From JBOGJG01 sp050747825 (GTDB lineage Bacteria; Acidobacteriota; UBA6911; RPQK01; JBOGJG01), in assembly GCA_050747825.1 (NCBI GenBank), contig JBOGJG010000431.1, positions 1 to 7,855 on the forward strand: a DNA stretch of 7,855 nt, read 5' to 3'. The notes under the pieces were generated by a model. The model did no database searches and was not told where the DNA came from. It saw only the letters and a program-made list of their open reading frames with translations. Below are positions 1-6,172 of the stretch, piece after piece (positions within the stretch are counted from its first letter, which is position 1; each line of letters starts with the position of its first letter). A program made the translations under genes and the position numbers.

Positions 1-47
1 TCGTGTATACTTTCGCAGATGAGCTGTTAACCCACGGGGTGCGCGTA

Positions 48-1700
48 ATGAATATACGGATTTTGTTTTTCTTATCCCTGATTGCTCTTTTTTCCCCCCT
101 CCTGCCAGCCGCCGTTGCGCAAGAGAACAAGGAGCAGGCCGAGGCGCTGCGACAGGAGGAGCAGGAAGACTACTACCAGAAATGGCTGAAGGAAGATATC
201 GTCTATATCGTCTCTCCCGAAGAAAAAGCGGTGTTCCAGAAGCTCACCACTGCCGAGGAGAAAGAACAATTCATCGAGCAGTTTTGGTATCGGCGCGATC
301 CGGACATGTTAACTACGGCCAATGAATTCAAAGAAGAACACTATCGGCGAATCGCTTTCGCCAACGAGCGCTATGCCAGTGGAAAGCCGGGTTGGATGAC
401 CGATCGGGGTCGGATTTACATCATCCATGGGGAACCGGCCGAAATTGAATCCCACCCTTCAGGCGGCGCCTACCAGCGGCCCATGCACGAAGGCGGAGGC
501 TCAACTTCCACCTACCCCTTTGAAATTTGGCGGTACCGTTATATCGAAGGAATCGGCCAAGACATCGAACTGGAGTTCGTAGACCCCTCTTTCTCCGGCG
601 AATACCGTCTGGCTCTGCACGCTTGGGAAAAAGATGCTCTGTTGCACGTCCCCGGCGCCGGCCTGACGATGGCTGAAGAGATGGGACTGGCCGAAAAGAA
701 GGATCGTCCTTATTTCTCGCCCGGAATGCGGGACTACCCATTCATGTACCAGCGCGCCAAGGATAATCCTTTCCAGCGCTATGAGACCTATTCCATGGTA
801 CAGCGGCCGACCGAGCTCAAGTACCGGGACCTCAGGGAAATCGTCGATATCAATATTTCCTACAATAACCTGCCTTTTAAAATGCGGCAGGACCATTTCA
901 AGCTCAATGACCGGCAGATCCTGGTTCCACTGACCATCGAACTCTACAACAAGGATTTGACCTTTAAAGAAGAAAACGGAGTCCACACGGCCAAGATGGC
1001 CATTTACGGAATCGTTACCAGTATCACCAACCGTGTGATCACGGAGTTCGAGGACGACGTGATCACCTCTTATCAGCCCCGCTACCTGCAGCAGGGGCTG
1101 CTGGCGCGCTCCATGTACCAGAAAGTCCTGCCCCTCGACAATAAGATGAGATACAAGCTGGACCTGGTAATCAAAGATCTCAACAGCGGCCATGTCGGAG
1201 TCAAGAGCGTGGCCATTATCCCGCCTGCCTATAACGAGGAAAAATTCACCATCAGCTCTATCGTGCTCTCGGACTCCATCCGCCAGCTCGAGCAGATCCC
1301 TCAGGTCGAGGAGATGTTCGTCCTCGGGGACGTCAAGGTCCGTCCCAACCTCAGCAAGACCTTTGCAGCTCAGAGTCCCCTGGCAGTTTATCTGCAGCTT
1401 TACAATACGGGCATCGATCAGACGACTTTGACTCCATCGCTCTCGGTTACGTACAAGGTTCTCGATCAGAATGACCAGACGGTTCTTGAGGTGATGGATG
1501 AGAGCGGCGAATCCATTCAGTTCTTTTCCGGCCAGCGCGTGGTGCTGATCAAGGACCTGCCGGTGCAGCAGCTTCAGCCCGGTTCCTACAGGCTTCAGGT
1601 CGAAGTCCGCGACCGGATCAAGAACGAGGTTGTGAGCAGCAAAGACTCCTTTGAGCTGCAGCCGGCGCCGCAGTTGGCCGCCGCGGAGTCCGGCCAGTAG
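48..1700 (+). CDS. Secreted GWxTD-domain protein, function unknown
   Basis: The protein is 550 aa from the ATG at 48. That start gives a clean Sec signal peptide: a short basic n-region (MNIR), a hydrophobic core to about residue 20, and an AVA|Q cleavage site after residue 24, so the mature protein should be periplasmic or secreted. An in-frame GTG at position 3 would add 15 polar residues ahead of the signal and is less likely. Residues 50-150 carry the family hallmarks: a segment rich in E and K, then FWYRRDPD at about 81-88, then the defining GWMTD at 115-119 followed by RGRIYIIHGEP. Residues about 422-540 look beta-rich and Ig-like, ending in a typical LQPGSYRLQVEVRD strand pattern. Acidobacteriota often carry several GWxTD proteins, and their role is not established. 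No partner gene lies beside it. The Shine-Dalgarno is weak. The family call is secure; the role is unknown. Confidence 0.9.
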   Translation: MNIRILFFLSLIALFSPLLPAAVAQENKEQAEALRQEEQEDYYQKWLKEDIVYIVSPEEKAVFQKLTTAEEKEQFIEQFWYRRDPDMLTTANEFKEEHYRRIAFANERYASGKPGWMTDRGRIYIIHGEPAEIESHPSGGAYQRPMHEGGGSTSTYPFEIWRYRYIEGIGQDIELEFVDPSFSGEYRLALHAWEKDALLHVPGAGLTMAEEMGLAEKKDRPYFSPGMRDYPFMYQRAKDNPFQRYETYSMVQRPTELKYRDLREIVDINISYNNLPFKMRQDHFKLNDRQILVPLTIELYNKDLTFKEENGVHTAKMAIYGIVTSITNRVITEFEDDVITSYQPRYLQQGLLARSMYQKVLPLDNKMRYKLDLVIKDLNSGHVGVKSVAIIPPAYNEEKFTISSIVLSDSIRQLEQIPQVEEMFVLGDVKVRPNLSKTFAAQSPLAVYLQLYNTGIDQTTLTPSLSVTYKVLDQNDQTVLEVMDESGESIQFFSGQRVVLIKDLPVQQLQPGSYRLQVEVRDRIKNEVVSSKDSFELQPAPQLAAAESGQ

Positions 1701-1719
1701 CGACGGTCGCTGACCTGCC

Positions 1720-1742
1720 CCACACGTTTTTCGCGTGGTTTT
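1720..1742 (+). terminator. Possible weak intrinsic terminator after the GWxTD gene
   Basis: Twenty nt after the GWxTD stop, CCACACG (1720-1726) faces CGCGTGG (1732-1738) across a TTTTT loop. This gives a 7-position stem with one A/C mismatch, followed by a run of four T at 1739-1742 and a second short T run. The stem is short and the T-tract modest, so the call is tentative. The rest of the 109-nt gap shows no clear promoter. Confidence 0.3.
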
Positions 1743-1809
1743 CGCGATTTTAGCGGCAACACCTCGCAGTTTTTTCCTTCCCAGCGTTATAGCTTGCGAA
1801 GGAGAAAAC

Positions 1810-2073
1810 ATGCTTGACCAGCAGACGGTTGTAGTCAGCCGAATTCCATCTTTTTCCGATGGCGAGTTGCGCGAGATGTACGGAGAAGACATCGTCATCA
1901 GCCGCGTAGGCCGCTTTAATCTCGTCCACCTGGACAGTCCCGACCCGGAGGAGGTGATCCGCAGGATCGCGGAATTCGATCCAGCGGATCTCTTTGAGGA
2001 CGACTGTCCGTTGTGCCAAATGCTGCGCGAGGAAGGTGGGAATGTGTTGTATGGGGAAGGGGAGGAGGATTGA
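1810..2073 (+). CDS. Small acidic hypothetical protein with a CPLC motif
   Basis: This is an 87-aa protein. The ATG at 1810 is chosen because AAGGAG lies at 1799-1804 with a 5-nt spacer, one of the best ribosome-binding sites in the window. The frame is open upstream to 1735, but that extension has no comparable site. The protein is strongly acidic, especially towards the C-terminus, which ends GEGEED. It has no signal peptide or membrane segment. The only motif is Cys66-Pro-Leu-Cys69, inside DDCPLCQML. A single CxxC could be a redox pair or half of a zinc site formed by dimerisation; nothing else supports a thioredoxin fold. It follows the GWxTD gene by 109 nt and converges on tadA; its stop codon lies within the left arm of an inverted-repeat element. 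I do not recognise the family. That it is a real gene is supported by the ribosome-binding site and its coding-like composition. Confidence 0.7.
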   Translation: MLDQQTVVVSRIPSFSDGELREMYGEDIVISRVGRFNLVHLDSPDPEEVIRRIAEFDPADLFEDDCPLCQMLREEGGNVLYGEGEED

Positions 2074-2170
2074 CCGGCTGAGCGCTGACCGCTGAGCGCG
2101 GATCGCTGACCATCTTCGAACCGGTCACTGGTCAGCAGGCGAGCGCAGCGAGCCGGGGTCAATGGTCAAC
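2069..2170. repeat. Heptad-phased inverted-repeat element A (unit NNTGACC)
   Basis: The stretch between two convergent genes is built from 7-bp units. Read on +, GCTGAGC, GCTGACC, GCTGAGC, GCGGATC and GCTGACC follow without a gap from 2077 to 2111. In the right half the complement recurs as tandem pairs: GGTCACT/GGTCAGC (2123-2136) and GGTCAAT/GGTCAAC (2157-2170). The halves can pair: ATTGACC plus GGCT (2069-2079) with AGCC plus GGTCAAT (2151-2163, 2-nt bulge), and GCTGACC (2105-2111) with GGTCAGC (2130-2136), plus short helices between. The left arm takes in the stop codon of the CPLC gene. It may act as a two-way terminator for the converging genes or be a dispersed repeat. I cannot assign it to a named family. 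Confidence 0.7.
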
Positions 2171-2178
2171 GCCCGCTT

Positions 2179-2619
2179 TTAGCGGCGCCGGTTGAAGAAA
2201 TCGCGCAGGATGTCCCGGCAGGGTTCGGCGAGAATGCCTTCGGTGGCCTCGACGGTATGGTTGAAGAGGCCGGGTTGGAGAAGGGAAGTTCTGGAGAGGA
2301 CGGCGCCGGCTTTTTCGTCGCGTGACCCGAAGATGAGCCGTGCAACCCTGGCCCAGATCAGAGCGCCCGCGCACATGGCGCAGGGTTCGATAGTGACGTA
2401 GATGTCGAGGCCATTCAGCCTGTAGTTGGAAAGTTTCCGGGCTGCCTGCCGCAGGACCAGGATTTCGGCATGGGCACTGGGGTCATTAAGCTGAATGCTG
2501 CGGTTATGGTCGCGGGCGATTAATCGCCTCTCCAGCACGGCCACAGCGCCAATCGGAACCTCCCCCTCCTCGTATGCCTTCTGCGCCTCCTCCAGGGCTA
2601 TGTCCATCCACTCTTCCAT
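2179..2619 (-). CDS. tadA: tRNA-specific adenosine deaminase TadA
   Basis: The 146-aa protein is a complete cytidine-deaminase-fold zinc enzyme. It deaminates A34 in the anticodon of tRNA-Arg(ACG) to inosine, which lets one tRNA read CGU, CGC and CGA. The zinc and catalytic residues are all present: His50-Ala-Glu52 (E52 is the proton shuttle) and Pro79-Cys80-Ala-Met-Cys83. The family landmarks EVPIGAV at 20-26, FGSRDEKAGA at about 97-106 and the C-terminal helix ending FFNRRR also fit, and the length is typical. The start at 2619 keeps the conserved Trp-Met near the N-terminus. A second ATG four codons in has GGAAGAG just upstream and could be used, since no good Shine-Dalgarno precedes the first. 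It is on the same strand as glpK, 82 nt downstream, but a 13-bp inverted repeat fills that gap, so co-transcription is uncertain. The role is secure from the motifs. Confidence 0.96.
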   Translation of the reverse strand: MEEWMDIALEEAQKAYEEGEVPIGAVAVLERRLIARDHNRSIQLNDPSAHAEILVLRQAARKLSNYRLNGLDIYVTIEPCAMCAGALIWARVARLIFGSRDEKAGAVLSRTSLLQPGLFNHTVEATEGILAEPCRDILRDFFNRRR

Positions 2620-2629
2620 TACACTTTAA

Positions 2630-2698
2630 GAGGCTGCAGGCTTGATGCTCTAGGCTATAGGCTAAAACCTTTTTGCTTTTGCTACAGCCTGCAGCCTC
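2630..2698. repeat. Heptad-phased inverted-repeat element B (unit AGGCTNN)
   Basis: A perfect 13-bp inverted repeat has arms at 2630-2642 (GAGGCTGCAGGCT) and 2686-2698 (AGCCTGCAGCCTC), separated by 43 nt. The left half is a run of 7-bp units in exact phase: AGGCTGC, AGGCTTG, ATGCTCT, AGGCTAT and AGGCTAA (2631-2665). Read on the other strand, the right half starts AGGCTGC, AGGCTGT and then decays. The right arm lies 3 nt beyond the glpK stop and the left arm 10 nt before the tadA start, so the element fills almost the whole gap. It might end glpK transcription, although no proper T-tract follows on the - strand, or it may be a dispersed repeat. It has the same design as the element on the other side of tadA, but with a different unit. 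Confidence 0.75.
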
Positions 2699-2701
2699 AG
2701 C

Positions 2702-4219
2702 TCACTGAATCCTCACCCAATCCAGCGACTTTTTCACAGCTTTTTTCCAGTCGGCGTAGCCGTTCTGGCGCGCCTGTTCGCTCCAGCAGGGCTCCCAGCG
2801 TCGATCGGCCTCCCACTTGCGCCGAAGCTCGTCGGCCCCTTTCCAGAAGCCTACCGCCAGCCCGGCTGCGTAGGCGGCTCCCAGGGCCGTGGTCTCTGTG
2901 ATCGTTGGTCGCACTACCGGGACCCCGAGAATATCTGCCTGCAACTGCATCAGAGTGTCATTTACGGTGGCTCCACCATCCACTTTCAGGATCTCGAGGC
3001 TCACTCCGGAATCCTTTTCCATCGCGTCCAGCACATCTCGGGTCTGATAGCAGATGGCCTCCAGAGTAGCGCGAGCCAGATGTCCTTTGGTGTGGTATCG
3101 AGACAGCCCGACAATCGTTCCCCGCGCGTCAGCACGCCAGTAGGGGGCGAACAAGCCGGAGAAAGCCGGCACGAAGTAAACGCCCCCGTTGTCTTCCACG
3201 CTGTTGGCCAGCGCTTCAACCTGGGCGGCGTTCTGAATGATCTGTAACTGGTCGCGCAGCCACTGGACGGCCGAGCCGGTGACGGCAATCGAGCCTTCAA
3301 GCGCGTAGACAGTAGGCTCGGTTGCCATCTTATAGCAGACTGTCGTCACCAGTCCCGACTGGGAGGGTACGATTTCTGTGCCTGTGTTCAAGAGCATGAA
3401 GTTCCCGGTGCCATAAGTGTTCTTGGCCTCGCCGGGCTCAAAACAGACCTGTCCAACGGTGGCTGCCTGCTGGTCGCCCAGTCCTGCGCAGACAGGTACA
3501 GCCGCATCCAGTCCGCTCTGGCCGCTCGTGACACCGTAAAAATTGGGATCCGACGAGGGCCGGATCTCGGGAAGCATCAAACGAGGGATATCGAAAAGGC
3601 TGAGAAGCTCATTGTCCCAATCCAGGGCGTTCAGGTCCATGAGCATGGTGCGGCTGGCATTGGTGACATCCGTAACATGCGCCCCTCCATGGATGCCTCC
3701 AGTGAGATTCCAGATCAGCCATGTATCGATGTTCCCAAAGAGGGCTTCACCCTTGTCGGCTGCCTCGCGAATGCCCGGCCCATTCTGCAGGATCCAGGCC
3801 AGCTTGCCTCCGGAAAAGTAGGTAGCGGGAGGAAGTCCCGCCTTTCTTCGAATCACAACTCCCTGGCCGCTTCGCTCCAGCTCGGAGATCATGAGATCGG
3901 TACGCGTGTCCTGCCAGACGATCGCGTTATACCAGGGCTTGCCTGTTTTCGGATTCCATACCACGGTGGTTTCCCGCTGATTGGTGATCCCGATGGCGGC
4001 CAAATCGGCGGCCGCAATGTTGGCCTGCTCCAGAGCTCCGGCCAGAACACTCCTGGTGCGTTCCATAATTTCCAGCGGGTCGTGCTCGACCCATCCGGGC
4101 TTTGGAAGGATCTGCCGATGCTCCAACTGGTGTTTACCCACCGCTTGACCTTCATGATTGAAAATCATGAAGCGGGTGCTGGTCGTGCCCTGATCGAGGG
4201 CGCCTATGAAGTTTCCCAT
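2702..4219 (-). CDS. glpK: Glycerol kinase
   Basis: The 505-aa FGGY-family kinase phosphorylates glycerol with ATP to sn-glycerol 3-phosphate in the cytoplasm, trapping glycerol brought in by GlpF. The active-site landmarks are intact: the phosphate-binding loop Asp9-Gln10-Gly-Thr-Thr-Ser near the N-terminus, Arg82-Glu83 in NQRET, Trp102 in VWQD, Tyr134, and Asp249-Gln250 in GLGDQQ. The C-terminal FGGY signature with DGGATVND sits at 414-421. The length matches the family (E. coli about 502 aa). A short Gly-rich insertion, GGIHGGA at about 174-180, shifts the later residues by a few positions. The histidine that HPr phosphorylates in Firmicutes GlpK is not seen in the equivalent stretch (about 222-240), so PTS control of that kind is not expected. 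The start at 4219 is preceded by AGAGG, which overlaps the glpF stop codon and suggests translational coupling. The call is very secure. Confidence 0.97.
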   Translation of the reverse strand: MGNFIGALDQGTTSTRFMIFNHEGQAVGKHQLEHRQILPKPGWVEHDPLEIMERTRSVLAGALEQANIAAADLAAIGITNQRETTVVWNPKTGKPWYNAIVWQDTRTDLMISELERSGQGVVIRRKAGLPPATYFSGGKLAWILQNGPGIREAADKGEALFGNIDTWLIWNLTGGIHGGAHVTDVTNASRTMLMDLNALDWDNELLSLFDIPRLMLPEIRPSSDPNFYGVTSGQSGLDAAVPVCAGLGDQQAATVGQVCFEPGEAKNTYGTGNFMLLNTGTEIVPSQSGLVTTVCYKMATEPTVYALEGSIAVTGSAVQWLRDQLQIIQNAAQVEALANSVEDNGGVYFVPAFSGLFAPYWRADARGTIVGLSRYHTKGHLARATLEAICYQTRDVLDAMEKDSGVSLEILKVDGGATVNDTLMQLQADILGVPVVRPTITETTALGAAYAAGLAVGFWKGADELRRKWEADRRWEPCWSEQARQNGYADWKKAVKKSLDWVRIQ

Positions 4220-4228
4220 TTGCCTCTA
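4220..4228 (-). promoter_or_regulatory. glpK ribosome-binding site overlapping the glpF stop
   Basis: Read on the - strand, the glpF stop TAG runs into AGAGG, then CAA, then the glpK ATG. The Shine-Dalgarno therefore shares bases with the upstream stop codon and has a short 3-nt spacer. This favours ribosomes passing from glpF to glpK and fixes the glpK start. Confidence 0.6.
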
Positions 4229-4975
4229 GAACCCTACGGCTGTGTAAAGGACGGCTCCCAGGATACCCCCCGTGATGGGCGCCAGGACGGGAATCCAACT
4301 GTACCCCCAGTCGGAACTGCCCTTACCTTTGATGGGCAGCAGGGCGTGGGCGAGGCGCGGTCCCAGGTCGCGGGCCGGATTAATGGCGTAGCCGGTGGGA
4401 CCGCCCAGCGAAAGACCGATACCCCAGACCAGGAATCCTACCAGCAAGGGCTGAAGTCCAAAGCTGAAAACGACCGACAGATCAATCTCACCGGGACTGA
4501 CCAGCGATTGGGCATTGGCTGCGATTGCCATAACTCCAAAGACCAGAACTCCCGTACCGATTGCCTCAGTAATGAAGTTGGCTCCTGACCTGCGGACCGC
4601 AGGAGCCGTACAAAATACGCCCAGTTTCAGGCTGGAATCCTCGGTCATATCCCAATGCGGCAAGTAGGCCAGCCAGACAACGATGGCCCCCAGAAAAGCT
4701 CCAATCATCTGAAAAATCAGATAGCCCGGCACCTGACTCCAGGGAAAGGCGCCCACTGAAGCCAGACCGACAGTAACCGCCGGATTAATGTGAGCGCCGC
4801 TGAGACGGCCTACCGAGTAAACAGCTATAGCTACTGCGATCCCCCAGCCGGTCGTAATGACGATCCAGCCTGAGTTCTGTCCTTTCGTCCGCTGCAGCAA
4901 GACATTGGCCACCACCCCATCTCCCAGAATGATCAGGATCATCGTTCCGATCAGCTCAGCCATGTAGATGTTCAT
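4226..4975 (-). CDS. glpF: Glycerol uptake facilitator (aquaglyceroporin)
   Basis: This 249-aa protein of the MIP family is an inner-membrane channel that lets glycerol diffuse into the cell. Both pore motifs are intact: NPA at 64-66 in SGAHINPAVT, and Asn199-Pro-Ala-Arg202-Asp203 in GYAINPARDLGPR. The Asp directly after NPAR is typical of glycerol-conducting rather than strict water channels. The selectivity filter appears to be Trp44, Tyr196 and Arg202, with Tyr where E. coli GlpF has Phe200, as in many Gram-positive-type GlpF proteins. Six membrane helices fall near 5-27, 37-56, 85-105, 133-152, 167-189 and 228-248. The start at 4975 is 11 nt after the kinase stop. No strong Shine-Dalgarno is visible; an alternative ATG lies four codons in. 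The gene belongs with glpK, 6 nt downstream. Confidence 0.96.
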   Translation of the reverse strand: MNIYMAELIGTMILIILGDGVVANVLLQRTKGQNSGWIVITTGWGIAVAIAVYSVGRLSGAHINPAVTVGLASVGAFPWSQVPGYLIFQMIGAFLGAIVVWLAYLPHWDMTEDSSLKLGVFCTAPAVRRSGANFITEAIGTGVLVFGVMAIAANAQSLVSPGEIDLSVVFSFGLQPLLVGFLVWGIGLSLGGPTGYAINPARDLGPRLAHALLPIKGKGSSDWGYSWIPVLAPITGGILGAVLYTAVGF

Positions 4976-4986
4976 GAACCCGAACT

Positions 4987-6075
4987 TTAAGTTGGGGGAA
5001 GGGAGCTGTGCAAGGGAAATTTGGCTTCCAGCCGATTGCCTCCCTTTTTAAGCTCGTGGTACTTGATCTCACCACAAAGACTGCGTGCGCGCTCCTGCAT
5101 TTTGAGGCGCTCGAGCGATTCTTCGCGACTGGAGAGGAAATCTTCAATCGGACCGGCATCATCCTTAACTTGCAGCAGTAAATGGTTCCGTGTGTCCCTG
5201 AGCGCAACTTCGACCCGGCTGACGTTCGGGTGCCGTTTGATGTTGCGCAGAGCCTCCTGGAAGATTCGAAAAACCGCCAAGGAGAGTCCCTGGTCCGGCT
5301 TCTGCTCAGATCGACGGATTCGGACACAGCATCGGATACCAGTTCGGTCCTGAAAATCCTTGGCTTCGGTCTCAATGGCCGCGTCCAGACCAAGGTGGTC
5401 CAGCAAGGCGGGACGCAGCCTGTCTGTTATCTTTCTCACTGAATTGATGGCAGAATGCAGGATCATCAGCATTCTGTCTACTCGCTCGGTTAGCTTGGAA
5501 TCCTTTTCCGGCAGTCTGGTCTTTAGCCAGGCCAGGTCCATCATCAGGACGGCCAGGAGTTGCCCGATATCCTCGTGGACCTCACTGGAGATCTCAGCCC
5601 GCTCGAGTTCCCGGATGACCTGCAGGTGATCGGCCAGGCGGCGAAATTCATCTCGCGAATCCTTCAGTTCCTTTTCAGCTCGCTTGCGTTTGGATATGTC
5701 ACGAAAGATAATTTTCCGGGCCGGCTTTCCCTTAAAGCTAATCGGGATCGCCGACCACTCAATGTCGTAAACCTTCCCGTCGGCCCGGACCATGTGCTCC
5801 TCTTCGAGGAAGAATCTGGCTTGATCTTCGCCGGTCAATTCTTCCATCCGTCGAGCTACTCTGGATCTGTCATCAGCATGAATGAAGTCGAGGATCGACT
5901 TGCCGATACAGGAATCGGTATCGGGCGCCCCCAGGAAATCTGCGCCCTTTTCATTGACATAGAGGATTTGACCCTGGTTATGGACGAGAATCGCTTCCTG
6001 CGAAACGTCCGCCAGTGAGCGAATGATATTATCGACTTTCCCCACAATCTTCCCCGAAATCATCGTTTCTTCCAT
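4987..6075 (-). CDS. PAS-domain sensor histidine kinase (HisKA_3 type) with degenerate ATP site
   Basis: The 362-aa protein has no membrane segment, so it should sense a cytoplasmic signal. Residues about 13-130 form a PAS domain, ending in the usual FRDISKRKRAE linker to a coiled coil. Residues about 158-225 are a HisKA_3 dimerisation domain with phospho-acceptor His167 in VHEDIGQ; Glu168 and Gln172 match the positions of the family phosphatase motif. Residues about 265-355 are the ATP-binding domain. Its N-box (QEALRN, Asn278) is recognisable, but the first glycine box reads DDAGPIED instead of D-x-G-x-G. The second reads EESLERLKMQER with its glycines gone, and the final GGGT is GGNR. ATP binding may be lost. 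It is the first gene of the cluster with glpF and glpK, and no response regulator is in the window. A second ATG at 6063 has GGAAG upstream and is an equally plausible start. Confidence 0.88.
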   Translation of the reverse strand: MEETMISGKIVGKVDNIIRSLADVSQEAILVHNQGQILYVNEKGADFLGAPDTDSCIGKSILDFIHADDRSRVARRMEELTGEDQARFFLEEEHMVRADGKVYDIEWSAIPISFKGKPARKIIFRDISKRKRAEKELKDSRDEFRRLADHLQVIRELERAEISSEVHEDIGQLLAVLMMDLAWLKTRLPEKDSKLTERVDRMLMILHSAINSVRKITDRLRPALLDHLGLDAAIETEAKDFQDRTGIRCCVRIRRSEQKPDQGLSLAVFRIFQEALRNIKRHPNVSRVEVALRDTRNHLLLQVKDDAGPIEDFLSSREESLERLKMQERARSLCGEIKYHELKKGGNRLEAKFPLHSSLPPT

Positions 6076-6172
6076 GTAGGAAAAAGCTTTCAGGCTTTAA
6101 TTGACCTTATCATACATAGATGGTCCCACAGAAAACCGGCGTTCAGAAGCGCTAATGATTTAAAATCAGCCC
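6076..6172. promoter_or_regulatory. Divergent intergenic region between the kinase and the dioxygenase
   Basis: The 97 nt between two divergent start codons must hold the dioxygenase promoter and very probably that of the kinase-glpF-glpK cluster. It is more AT-rich than its surroundings. On the - strand TATGAT in TATGTATGATAAGG could serve as a -10, but I see no convincing -35 at the right distance for either direction and no clear operator palindrome. The call rests on gene arrangement rather than on promoter motifs. Confidence 0.4.

Noticed and set aside
3..47. Upstream GTG start for the GWxTD protein.
   Set aside because: It would put 15 polar residues ahead of a textbook signal peptide that begins exactly at the ATG at 48.
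501..2162. A 553-codon open frame on the - strand opposite the GWxTD and CPLC genes.
   Set aside because: It spans two well-supported + strand genes and their gap, its product matches nothing recognisable and is low in complexity, and no Shine-Dalgarno supports it. Its openness is explained by the codon bias of the genes opposite.
2173..2185. Tiny hairpin CCGCT-TTT-AGCGG around the tadA stop codon.
   Set aside because: A 5-bp stem with no T-tract on the - strand is too weak to call a terminator and could be chance in GC-rich DNA.
3677..4588. A 303-codon open frame on the + strand opposite glpK and glpF.
   Set aside because: It lies entirely antisense to two unmistakable conserved genes and crosses their junction; its product is Gly/Asp/Gln-rich with no domain.
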